DNA of 64,000 nucleotides from Phenylobacterium sp. Root700 (GTDB lineage Bacteria; Pseudomonadota; Alphaproteobacteria; Caulobacterales; Caulobacteraceae): NCBI RefSeq assembly GCF_001429025.1, contig NZ_LMHT01000012.1, positions 184,361 to 248,360 of the forward strand. Reading direction: 5' to 3'. Below the pieces are notes generated by a model. The model worked only from the letters and a program-made list of their open reading frames with translations. It was not told the DNA's origin and did no database searches. This document shows positions 52,879 through 60,636 of the stretch, piece by piece. The translations under genes and the position numbers were made by a program. The stretch's first letter is position 1. Every line of letters begins with the position of its first letter.

Positions 52879-53301
52879 TTACTTGGTGCGCTTACGCGGC
52901 GCCTGACGGCCACCTTGACCAAGGCCCATCTGCTTGGCCAGATCCGAACGCGCCTTAGCATAGTTCGGTGCAACCATGGGGTAGTCCTTCGGGAGACCCC
53001 ACTTCGCACGGTATTCTTCAGGGCTCATATTGTACTTGGTGCGCAGGTGGCGCTTGAGCGACTTGAATTTGCGGCCGTCTTCCAGGCAAACCAGATGATC
53101 AGGCGTGATCGAACGGCGCACAGGAACCGCCGGTTCCTTGGGCGCGGCTTCCTGAACATCGGAACCCGAGGAAATACCCGCCAACGCGCGGTGCACACTC
53201 TGGATCAGATTGGGGAGATCGGCCGCGGCGACCGAATTGTTTCCGACATACGCGGAAACAATATCCGCCGTCATCTCAATGACTTCCGATTTCTCGTCCA
53301 T
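52879..53301 (-). CDS. mucR: MucR/Ros family transcription regulator
   Basis: This 140-residue protein belongs to the MucR/Ros family of AT-rich-DNA-binding regulators, which in Caulobacter repress G1-phase genes and act against CtrA/SciP outputs. The C-terminal domain has LVCLEDGRKFKSLKRHLRTKYNMSPEEYRAKWGLPKDYPMVAP. The zinc ligands of Ros (Cys-Cys-His-His) are only partly present: C72, D75 and H85 are in place, while the last His positions read K89-Y90. DNA binding may thus not depend on zinc. The long upstream gap (53302-53523) is AT-rich and has two GANTC sites. A strong terminator follows the gene. Confidence 0.9.
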   Translation of the reverse strand: MDEKSEVIEMTADIVSAYVGNNSVAAADLPNLIQSVHRALAGISSGSDVQEAAPKEPAVPVRRSITPDHLVCLEDGRKFKSLKRHLRTKYNMSPEEYRAKWGLPKDYPMVAPNYAKARSDLAKQMGLGQGGRQAPRKRTK

Positions 53302-53523
53302 ATTTCTCGGTTCCGTGAGTGCGGTTGCACCAAGTTGGGGGATGACTGATTCACGACATCAGTGATCGCGTTAATATCTGGAAGCCAACTCAAGCACAAG
53401 CATGGAACAGACTCTTGTTCTTCAACGAACACGTTCACCATTAAGTTTAGGGTGCTGCACCGCAACAAATTCTTGCACAAGGCGTGACTATTGCCGTGCG
53501 ATGAAATGTCACAACGGCAGAGT
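53302..53523 (-). promoter_or_regulatory. mucR upstream region
   Basis: This 222-base gap is much more AT-rich than the surrounding DNA. It carries GANTC sites at 53348-53352 and 53410-53414. MucR proteins bind AT-rich, T-A-step-containing DNA and often repress themselves, so autoregulation here is likely. No convincing gene lies in it. Confidence 0.45.
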
Positions 53524-54747
53524 TTAGCGGCCGAAGTCCTTGGACAAGGCCAGCATGGCGGCTCTTTGAGGCGCCGAGTATTCGTCCAGAGAGTCTTCGT
53601 CACCATCACGAATGGCGCGTAACAGCGCAGGCGTCAGCGCCGAGGTCAGCGACCAGTTCCAATATCGAAGCACCGTCTGGGCCCGGTCCACCGCGATCAT
53701 GTCGTAGACCAGCATCGCCCGCTCCAGCGCAGGCGCCATGCCGCCTGCGCCGTCGCTCTCCGATCGCTTCAAGCCGCGCCAGAGCGCGCGGATCGCCGGC
53801 TTGGGCAGACCGGTCGCCTTGCAGAGCACGGCGATGGGCTCGCCGCCCGGATCGGTGAAAATCTTCGCCCCAGTCATGGGTTTCAGGCCCGAGAGATAGG
53901 AAATCTCCTCGGCGATCTCGCGGGTCAGACCATGCTGGGCGGCCGCCATGGCGTCCTCCAGGCTGTCGAAGGGGCTCTTGTCGATGGCCGCGCGATTGCG
54001 CTGGCGCCGCTCGATGAACTGCAGAGCCTTGCGTGAGAGCGCATCTTGCCAGTTCTCTTCAGCCGCCATGGCGAAGATGTCGCTGGCGGCCTCCTGCAAG
54101 ACTTCCCGAGAGACCGCGAAACGCTGAAGGATGATCATCCGCGTCTCGGCGTCGGCCCACCAGAACAGCACATAGGCATGGGCCGGGCGCAGTTCAGGCC
54201 GCCGGAGCAGGGTGGCGGTCAGCCGGGCGTCGCCGCGCGTCAGGGCCACCACCGCCTCGACCCCGCCGGTGGAGAACCGCGCGTCGTCATTACGCAGCAG
54301 GCACTCCAGCACCAGGATTTCACCGAACTCGATCAAGACGTCGCAGACGACCTCGCTGACCCCTCGGCGCAAGGCGATCAGCCGCCGATGCTCCAGACCG
54401 GTCATCCGCGCGCAATCCAGCAGATCGGCGTCGGAGAGCACGACGGCGTTGATCAGCAGCTCTTCGGCGACGTCGGACTCATCGCGCAGCAGCAGACGCA
54501 CCAGGCTGGCCGGGATTTCCACCAGGCCGGCCAGCCGGCGCGCCACCTTCTTGCGTTCGGCCGGCTCGGCCTCGCGCAGCATGTCGACCAGCAGGTCGGC
54601 GGTCATCGCGCGTTCGAAGGCGTTCACTCGCGACATCGGCAGACAGACGACGTCAGCGAGCCGCTTCAGCAGCACGCCCCGCGCGCGGGAGGCCTGCGCG
54701 GCCTCCGGCGTGGGTTCAAGATCGGACGGGAACGGCGGCAGATTCAT
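53524..54747 (-). CDS. DUF2336 family protein, second member
   Basis: This 407-residue cytoplasmic protein has the helical-repeat pattern of DUF2336: LADVVCLPMSRVNAFERAMTADLLVDMLREAEPAERKKVARRLAGLVEIPASLVRLLLRDESDVAEELLINAVVLSDADLLDCARM. The C-terminal half is a different helical domain ending in LRAIRDGDEDSLDEYSAPQRAAML. It is a distant relative of the protein at 40883-41980. It lies upstream of mucR on the same strand, separated by the 222-base mucR promoter region. Function unknown. Confidence 0.82.
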   Translation of the reverse strand: MNLPPFPSDLEPTPEAAQASRARGVLLKRLADVVCLPMSRVNAFERAMTADLLVDMLREAEPAERKKVARRLAGLVEIPASLVRLLLRDESDVAEELLINAVVLSDADLLDCARMTGLEHRRLIALRRGVSEVVCDVLIEFGEILVLECLLRNDDARFSTGGVEAVVALTRGDARLTATLLRRPELRPAHAYVLFWWADAETRMIILQRFAVSREVLQEAASDIFAMAAEENWQDALSRKALQFIERRQRNRAAIDKSPFDSLEDAMAAAQHGLTREIAEEISYLSGLKPMTGAKIFTDPGGEPIAVLCKATGLPKPAIRALWRGLKRSESDGAGGMAPALERAMLVYDMIAVDRAQTVLRYWNWSLTSALTPALLRAIRDGDEDSLDEYSAPQRAAMLALSKDFGR

Positions 54748-54803
54748 GGTCGGTCCGGATCGAAGCCGACCACCATCGAATCACAATGCGCTTAACCATG
54801 CGT

Positions 54804-55688
54804 TCACTTGAACTCGGGCGCCTCCCAATGCGGCCAAATATCGGGCAAATCGGTCGAAACGCGGTTCGGGAACACCGGCGGACGCTTCTCCAGGAACGAC
54901 ATCACGCCCTCGCGCGCATCGCCCATGGCCCCGCGAGTCTGGATGCCGCGGCTGTCGGCGCGGTGGGCGTGCATCGGATGCGGCGCGCCGGCCATCCGCC
55001 AGATCAGTTGACGGGTCAGGGCGATCGAGACCGGCGCGGTGTTCTCGACGATCTCGCGAGCCAGGGCCTTGGCGGCCGGCAACAGCTCGTCGGGAGCGTG
55101 CAGCGAGCGCACCAGCCCGCGCTCCAGCGCTTCCTGGGCCGAGAACACCCGCCCGGTGTAGCACCACTCCAGCGCCGTCTGGACGCCGACCAGCCTGGGC
55201 AGGAACCAGGACGAGGCCGCCTCGGGGTTCAGGCCGCGCCGGGCGAACACCAGGCCGAACCGCGCCTCGGTCGAGGCCAGCCGGATATCCATCGGCAGCT
55301 GCATGGTGACCCCGACCCCGACGGCCGGCCCGTTCACCGCCGCGATCACCGGCTTCAGGCTCTCATAGATACGCAGCGACACCAGCCCGCCGCCATCGCG
55401 CTGCACGCCGTCCCGCTGACGCGCCGCCAGGGCGTCGCCGCCGCGCTTGTCGTAGTCGAAGGTCTCCCCGCCGGCCGAAAGGTCGGCCCCGGCGCAAAAG
55501 CCGCGCCCGGCCCCGGTCACGATCACCGCCTTCACCGCGTCGTCGGCGTCCGTGACGTCGAACACCGCGATCAGGTCCTTCATCATCTGGGTGTTGAAGG
55601 CGTTGAGCTTCTCGGGACGATTAAGGGTGATCGTCGCCACCCCGTCCTCAAGGTCGTAAGCCAAGGTCTCGAAGCTGTGGTTCGCCAT
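54804..55688 (-). CDS. enoyl-CoA hydratase/isomerase family protein
   Basis: This 294-residue crotonase-fold protein has the oxyanion-hole segment VIVTGAGRGFCAGADLSAG (about 55-75) and the second oxyanion segment AVNGPAVGVGVTMQLPMDIRLA (about 118-139). Of the two catalytic Glu of enoyl-CoA hydratase, only the second is visible (GLNPEAASSW, about 160). The first position lies in GVGVTMQLP, without Glu. This pattern is closer to delta3-delta2-enoyl-CoA isomerases than to true hydratases, so the reaction is open. It has a strong ribosome-binding site (GGGAGG). It is divergent from an acyl-CoA synthetase gene across a perfect palindrome. Confidence 0.85.
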   Translation of the reverse strand: MANHSFETLAYDLEDGVATITLNRPEKLNAFNTQMMKDLIAVFDVTDADDAVKAVIVTGAGRGFCAGADLSAGGETFDYDKRGGDALAARQRDGVQRDGGGLVSLRIYESLKPVIAAVNGPAVGVGVTMQLPMDIRLASTEARFGLVFARRGLNPEAASSWFLPRLVGVQTALEWCYTGRVFSAQEALERGLVRSLHAPDELLPAAKALAREIVENTAPVSIALTRQLIWRMAGAPHPMHAHRADSRGIQTRGAMGDAREGVMSFLEKRPPVFPNRVSTDLPDIWPHWEAPEFK

Positions 55689-55720
55689 CTGATCCTCCCG
55701 TGGTTTTGTTCATTCCGCCC

Positions 55721-55745
55721 CGCTTGACGGACGGTCCGTCAAGCG
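55721..55745. promoter_or_regulatory. perfect 12-1-12 palindrome, TetR-type operator candidate
   Basis: CGCTTGACGGAC-G-GTCCGTCAAGCG lies between the divergent enoyl-CoA hydratase and acyl-CoA synthetase genes, 32 bases before the first start and 83 before the second. Perfect symmetry over 25 bases and placement in a divergent promoter region mark it as a protein-binding site. The TTGAC...GTCAA ends resemble TetR-family fatty-acid regulator sites. No such regulator gene is adjacent. Confidence 0.7.
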
Positions 55746-55828
55746 CCGCATATTCGTCTGAACAACGATAACTCAGGGAGGACGGTCGAGACGCGAGACA
55801 AGCGCCCGACCGCCGCAAGGAAGAGTTC

Positions 55829-57367
55829 ATGCATCCGGTTACCCACGCGCAGACCCATCCCGACCGCCCCGCCTACATCATGGCGGGCTCCGGCGAGACG
55901 GTGACCTACAAGCAGCTCGACGAGCGCTCGAACCAGGGCGCGCAGCTGTTCCGGTCGATGGGGCTGAAGAGCGGCGACGTGATCGCGATCCTGATGGACA
56001 ACCATCCACGCTTCTTCGAGATCGCCTGGGCCGCCCAGCGCGCAGGCCTCTACTACGCCTGCATCTCCTCGAAACTGACCTCGGGCGAGATCGAGTACAT
56101 CATGACCGACTGCGAGGCGAAGGTGCTGATCACCTCGGCCGGCGTCGGCCCGGTGATCGACGAGATGCCCGCCCTGCTGCCGGGGGTGAAGCTGTTCATG
56201 GTCGGCGAGGCCCGCGCGCCCTACGAGAGCTTCGAAGCGGCGCGCGACAAGATGCCGGTGACGCCGATCGCCGATGAGACCTCCGGCGCCGACATGCTCT
56301 ACTCATCGGGCACGACTGGCCGCCCCAAAGGCATCAAGCCGCCGCTGAGCGGGGCCCCAATCGACGCCCCGGTGGCGCTAGCGATGATGGCCCAGGGGCT
56401 GTTCGGGTTCCAGAACGACAGCGTCTACATCTCGCCCGCCCCGCTTTATCACGCCGCGCCGCTGCGCTGGTGCATGAGCGTCCACCGCCTCGGCGGCACG
56501 GTCGTGGTGATGGAGAAATTCGACCCGGAAGAGACGCTGGCGCTCATCCAGAAGTACAAGGTCGATGTCGGCCAGTTCGTGCCGACCCACTTCGTGCGGA
56601 TGCTGAAACTGCCGCCCGAGGTCCGCGCCAAGTACGACGTCTCCTCGATGCGTTCGGCCGTCCACGCCGCCGCCCCCTGCCCCATCCCCGTCAAGGAACA
56701 GATGATGGAATGGTGGGGCCCGGTGATCCACGAGTACTACGCCGGCAGCGAGGGCAACGGCTTCTGCTACATCGGCCCGCACGACTGGCTGACCCACAAG
56801 GGTTCGGTGGGCAAGGCGACCACCGCTGAGCTGCATATCGTGGACGAGGACGGCGAAGAGGTCGCTCCGCGCACCGAGGGCACCATCTACTTCGGCGGCG
56901 GCACCCCGCTAAGCTATCACAACGCCCCGGAGAAGATCGCCGAGAACACCAACAAGCACGGCTGGACGACGCTGGGCGACGTGGGCTGGGTGGACGAGGA
57001 GGGCTTCCTCTACCTCACCGACCGCAAGAGCTTCATGATCATCTCCGGCGGGGTGAACATCTATCCGCAGGAGCTTGAGAACCTGCTGATCACCCACCCG
57101 AAGGTGGCCGACGCCGCCGTGGTCGGCGCCCCGCACGAGGAGATGGGCGAACAGGTGGTGGCGGTGATCCAGCCGATGGACTGGGCCGCGGCCAATGATG
57201 AGCTGAAGGCCGAACTCGCCGCCTTCTGCCGCGCCAATCTCAGCCACGTAAAATCGCCCCGCAGGATCGACTTCATGCAGGAACTGCCCCGCCACCCGAC
57301 CGGCAAGCTCTACAAGCGCCTGATCCGCGACGCCTATTGGGGCAAGGAAGGCTCGAAGATCGTCTAG
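55829..57367 (+). CDS. acyl-CoA synthetase (AMP-forming)
   Basis: This 512-residue member of the adenylate-forming superfamily activates a carboxylic acid to its CoA thioester through an acyl-AMP. Motifs in order: P-loop-like MLYSSGTTGRPKG (about 155-167), EYYAGSEGNGF (about 305), GDVGWVDEEGFLYLTDRKSFMIISGGVNIYP (about 380-412) and the catalytic-Lys region HPTGKLYKR near 497. The C-terminal domain is complete. It has AAGGAAGAG before the ATG. The gene is divergent from the enoyl-CoA hydratase family gene, and both probably answer to the palindrome at 55721-55745. The acid substrate is unknown. The stop overlaps the convergent kinase stop by four bases. Confidence 0.9.
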   Translation: MHPVTHAQTHPDRPAYIMAGSGETVTYKQLDERSNQGAQLFRSMGLKSGDVIAILMDNHPRFFEIAWAAQRAGLYYACISSKLTSGEIEYIMTDCEAKVLITSAGVGPVIDEMPALLPGVKLFMVGEARAPYESFEAARDKMPVTPIADETSGADMLYSSGTTGRPKGIKPPLSGAPIDAPVALAMMAQGLFGFQNDSVYISPAPLYHAAPLRWCMSVHRLGGTVVVMEKFDPEETLALIQKYKVDVGQFVPTHFVRMLKLPPEVRAKYDVSSMRSAVHAAAPCPIPVKEQMMEWWGPVIHEYYAGSEGNGFCYIGPHDWLTHKGSVGKATTAELHIVDEDGEEVAPRTEGTIYFGGGTPLSYHNAPEKIAENTNKHGWTTLGDVGWVDEEGFLYLTDRKSFMIISGGVNIYPQELENLLITHPKVADAAVVGAPHEEMGEQVVAVIQPMDWAAANDELKAELAAFCRANLSHVKSPRRIDFMQELPRHPTGKLYKRLIRDAYWGKEGSKIV

Positions 57368-58716
57368 CCGAGCTGCAGGCGGAACGTCGCCCCGCCGCCC
57401 GGCGTCTCCTCGACGGAGACGCCGCCGCCGTGGGCGATGGCGGTCTCCTTGACGATGGTCAGACCAAGCCCCGCGCCTGGGTGCAGTTCGTCGCGACGCC
57501 AGAACGGATCGAAGATGCTCTCGCGATCAGCAAGGGCGACGCCGGCGCCGTGGTCGACGACCAGGATCTGGCCGGGCGAACGGACGATCACGTCCACCGT
57601 TCCGCCCAGCGGCTCGGCGCGGACGGCGTTCTGCACGAGATTGAGCAAGGCGCTCTCCAGCACCTGGCGGCCGCCACGTACAGGCAGCTGCCCCACCTCC
57701 GGCGTCAGGGCCAGGTCGCGGCCGCCGGCGATGGCCAAGGGCGTGCAGTCGGCCACCACGTCGCGGGCCAGGGCGACCAGGTCGACGGTCTCCTCCAACC
57801 GCACGTCCCGGCGCTCCAGCCGCGCCACCAGCAGCAACTGGTCGACCAGGGTCCGCATCCGCTCCACATCGCGGCGCATGCCGTCCGCCTGCCCGGCGTC
57901 CTGCTGGCTGTCGATCCGGGCCGCCATGATCGCCAACGGCGTGCGCATCTCGTGCGCCGCCTCGGCGGCGAACCGCTGTTGGCGGCTGAAACCTTCGTCC
58001 AACCGATCCAACGCGACGTTGATGGACCGCACCAGCGGCAAAAGCTCCGAGGGCACGCCGGCCCCGTCGGGCAGCCGCAGGTCGCGGGACCGCAGATCGA
58101 TCTTCGCCGCCGACCTCGACGCTTCGTTGAGCGGTCGCAGCGCGCGGTGAATGACGAAGGGCACGATCAGGACCGAACCCAGCAGCACGACACCCATCAC
58201 CCGGATCAGATAGCCGAACATATATTGGCTGAGGGCCGGCACATCGGCCGTCTGGAGGGGGTTATCTGTGCTGATCACCACCACCTCGCCCCACTTGGTC
58301 TCCACGGCCGAGCCCGCCGCCGTTGAGCCGGCCAGCGGCCCCTCGGTGAAGGCGAAGGTCACATTCATGAACCGCGGCAGGCCAAGGTGGCGCAAGGCGG
58401 CGGTCAACTCCGGCGACGATCCGGGGAGAACCTCCCGTCCCTGCATCGCCGCGACGCGGACGCTCGGCCGCTCGCTGCGGAACGCCTTCAGCTCAGGAGT
58501 CTCTCCGATGGTCAGCTGGCCATCCGACCCCACCACCAGGGCCTCGCCGACCAGGTCGGCGATGTGCATCTGCGCGAAGGCGTACTCGTCGCCGACCTGA
58601 CGCCAGAAGAACAGCGAGGCGGCCATCCCCAGGACCGAGACGATCGACTGGAAGATCACGAACCAGACGACCAGCCGCGCCGCCAGCGACCTCGCCACCG
58701 ACCTCGTCAGCACCAT
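57364..58716 (-). CDS. sensor histidine kinase, partner of the regulator at 58716
   Basis: This 450-residue kinase has a membrane helix at about 12-34, a periplasmic domain of about 125 residues, a second helix at about 165-187 (YLIRVMGVVLLGSVLIVPFVI), and HisKA with phospho-His H255 (AAEAAHEMRTPLAIM). The ATPase domain has NLVQNAVRAEP, VDHGAGVALADR and GAGLGLTIV. The ATG overlaps the response-regulator stop by one base (TGATG). The signal is unknown. The first glycine box reads DHGAG, a common variant. Confidence 0.9.
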   Translation of the reverse strand: MVLTRSVARSLAARLVVWFVIFQSIVSVLGMAASLFFWRQVGDEYAFAQMHIADLVGEALVVGSDGQLTIGETPELKAFRSERPSVRVAAMQGREVLPGSSPELTAALRHLGLPRFMNVTFAFTEGPLAGSTAAGSAVETKWGEVVVISTDNPLQTADVPALSQYMFGYLIRVMGVVLLGSVLIVPFVIHRALRPLNEASRSAAKIDLRSRDLRLPDGAGVPSELLPLVRSINVALDRLDEGFSRQQRFAAEAAHEMRTPLAIMAARIDSQQDAGQADGMRRDVERMRTLVDQLLLVARLERRDVRLEETVDLVALARDVVADCTPLAIAGGRDLALTPEVGQLPVRGGRQVLESALLNLVQNAVRAEPLGGTVDVIVRSPGQILVVDHGAGVALADRESIFDPFWRRDELHPGAGLGLTIVKETAIAHGGGVSVEETPGGGATFRLQLG

Positions 58717-59390
58717 CAGGCCTGCCTCATCAGATAGCCGACATTGCGGACCGGATGGATCACCACCCCGGCCTCCAGCTCGGTCAGGCGCTTGCGCAGC
58801 CGCGAGACGTGGCTGTCCAGCGCCTTGGGCTGCACCTCGTCGTCCATGCCGTAGACTGCGTCGATCAGGGCGTCGCGCTGCACCACCCGGCCGGCCCGGC
58901 GGATCAGCGCCTCCAGCACCAGCAGTTCGCGGCGCTTGAACGCCAGCGGCTGGCCGTCGATCCAGGCCTCGCGGCTGCCGGGATCGAACCGTAGCCGCCC
59001 GCACATCTGGGCGGCGGCAGGCTCGGCGCCCGGGCGCCGCAGCGCAGCGCGAATCCGCGCCATCAGCTCGTCATTGAAAAACGGCTTGGTCAGATAGTCG
59101 TCGGCCCCGGCGTCCAGGCCGTGCACCTTGTCGTCCAACTGGTCGAGCGCGGTCAGCAAGATCACCGGCGTCCCTGGCTGCCGGGCGCGAACCACCGCCA
59201 GCAACGACAGGCCGTCGCCATCGGGCAGGCGGCGGTCGAGCAGGACCAGGCCGTAGCGCGCGACCTCCAGCGACAGACGCGCCTCCTCGCAGGACCCGGC
59301 CCGGTCCACCAGGAACCCCCCCTTGGCGATGTTCCCTGCGACCAGCTTGGCCATCTCCGGCTCATCCTCGATCAGAAGAATCCGCGTCAT
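58716..59390 (-). CDS. OmpR family response regulator
   Basis: This 224-residue regulator has a receiver with E8-D9-E10, phospho-acceptor D52 (LVLLDRRLPDGDG) and Lys in YLTKPF, then a winged-helix domain (FKRRELLVLEALIRRAGRVVQRDALIDAVYGMDDEVQPKALDSHVSRLRKRL). I chose the ATG at 59390, where the receiver begins. It is the first gene of a two-gene operon with the kinase at 57364. An imperfect inverted repeat lies upstream (59432-59477), between it and the divergent methyltransferase gene. Confidence 0.92.
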   Translation of the reverse strand: MTRILLIEDEPEMAKLVAGNIAKGGFLVDRAGSCEEARLSLEVARYGLVLLDRRLPDGDGLSLLAVVRARQPGTPVILLTALDQLDDKVHGLDAGADDYLTKPFFNDELMARIRAALRRPGAEPAAAQMCGRLRFDPGSREAWIDGQPLAFKRRELLVLEALIRRAGRVVQRDALIDAVYGMDDEVQPKALDSHVSRLRKRLTELEAGVVIHPVRNVGYLMRQA

Positions 59391-59431
59391 TCCGTTCCCT
59401 GCGCCGTCACGTCCGAGCGCCATCGTCGCCT

Positions 59432-59477
59432 GCTCAGGTTGCACGTAGGTCTCCGGCGCCCTGCCGCAACCTTGAGC
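59432..59477. promoter_or_regulatory. inverted repeat in the divergent promoter region
   Basis: GCTCAGGTTGC (59432-59442) pairs with GCAACCTTGAGC (59466-59477), 11 base pairs with a single bulged T and a 23-base spacer. It could be an operator for the adjacent response regulator or a leader hairpin of its own gene. Confidence 0.3.
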
Positions 59478-59530
59478 GCCTATCGCTCCGCCCGGCTCGT
59501 TCGATCCTCGTCGAGGCCCTGGAGGTTCCC

Positions 59531-60433
59531 ATGATTTGGTCTTTGGCGACGGCGGCGATCGCCGTCCTGGCGCTCGCGGCGGTGCTGATCCTCCTGGCTC
59601 CGGTCTGGTTGCGGCGCAAGAAACGCACTCACAGCCAGCGCGGCAAGCTCTGGGAGTTGCTCTACGGCCTCGACTGGGGGGCGGTCAGCACCAACAATTA
59701 CGGCTTCGCGCCGGCCGAGGGCGACACGCCCGAGCGGCACCAGTTGCAGATGTACGCCGAGCACCTGAAGGCGCTGCGGGCCAGCGGCCGGCTGAAGGGC
59801 CACACCCGGCTGCTCGAGGTGAGCTGCGGGCGCGGCGGCGGCCTGGCCCATCTGGTCGCCCGCTGGCCCGGAACCGTCGAAGCCACCGGCCTCGACCTGT
59901 CGGAAAACGCCCTGCGCGCTTGCCGAGAGGCGCATGGACACTTCGACAACCTCAGCTTCGTCCCCGGCTCGGCCCTGGCCCTGCCGTTCCCCGACGCCTC
60001 GTTCGACGTGGTGTTGAACGTCGAGGCCTCGAACGACTATGGCGACTTCGCCGGGTTCTTCGCCGAGGTCGAGCGGGTTCTGCGGCCGGGCGGCGCCTTC
60101 CTCTACTGTGACAGCCGCCGCGCCGGCGAGGCCTCCGGCGTGGGCAGGATGATGGTGGGGGCAGGACTGGCGGGCGAATTCCGCGACATCACCGAGAACG
60201 TGCTGACCGCCTGCCGCCAGGACAGCCCCCGGCGCCTGCGGCTGATCGAGAGCCGCGTGCCGTGGATCTATCGCCTGATGTTCGGCCGCGAGCTGCGCAG
60301 CTACGCCGCCGTCGAGGGCAGCAAGAAGTTCGAGGCCTTCGTCAGCCGCCGCCGGCGTTACGTGATGACCTGCGCGATCAAGGCCGAGATCGCTCAAATC
60401 CAGCCAGCCCTGGCCTATGCCGAGTCCGCGTAA
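59531..60433 (+). CDS. membrane-anchored SAM-dependent methyltransferase
   Basis: This 300-residue protein has an N-terminal membrane helix (about 3-26, LATAAIAVLALAAVLILLAPVWL) followed by a class I methyltransferase domain. SAM-binding motif I is RLLEVSCGRGGGLAHLV (about 97-113), motif II region EATGLDLSENALRAC, motif IV FDVVLNVEASNDYG. The overall order recalls the methyltransferases acting on lipid-type secondary metabolites in actinobacteria, but the acceptor here is unknown. It is divergent from the two-component operon and lies 203 bases before a second, unrelated methyltransferase gene. Confidence 0.85.
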   Translation: MIWSLATAAIAVLALAAVLILLAPVWLRRKKRTHSQRGKLWELLYGLDWGAVSTNNYGFAPAEGDTPERHQLQMYAEHLKALRASGRLKGHTRLLEVSCGRGGGLAHLVARWPGTVEATGLDLSENALRACREAHGHFDNLSFVPGSALALPFPDASFDVVLNVEASNDYGDFAGFFAEVERVLRPGGAFLYCDSRRAGEASGVGRMMVGAGLAGEFRDITENVLTACRQDSPRRLRLIESRVPWIYRLMFGRELRSYAAVEGSKKFEAFVSRRRRYVMTCAIKAEIAQIQPALAYAESA

Positions 60434-60511
60434 CATCGGTCTGGCGCGGTGGCGCAGAACCGCCTAAGCTCGAGCGTGATGCACGTCCAGCCCAGCCAAG
60501 TTCAGAACGTA

Positions 60512-60630
60512 TCCGTCCCCGCCCTGGGGACCTGACGGACGAACTCGGCCCTGACTCGGCCGCTCTCTCGCCGGTTCCCTTCCCTCGCGGATGGACCGGC
60601 CAAAACTCTCCATCCGCCTACCTGATGGAG
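60512..60630 (+). promoter_or_regulatory. candidate translational switch in the leader of a methyltransferase gene
   Basis: The leader has three parts. First, a hairpin TCCGTC (60512-60517) with GACGGA (60534-60539), containing CCC/GGG pairs. Second, CGGATGGA (60588-60595) pairs perfectly with TCCATCCG (60609-60616), eight base pairs. Third, the overlapping segment CTCCATC (60608-60614) is also perfectly complementary to GATGGAG (60624-60630), which contains the GGAG ribosome-binding site six bases before the GTG start. The second and third pairings are mutually exclusive, the layout of a ribosome-binding-site switch. I do not recognise a known riboswitch class. Confidence 0.45.
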
Positions 60631-60636
60631 ATACAC

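Noticed and set aside
53271-53609. 112-codon frame in the gap between the DUF2336 gene and mucR
   Set aside because: It overlaps the ends of both neighbours, has an AT-rich composition unlike coding DNA here and no motif. The gap is better read as the mucR promoter region.
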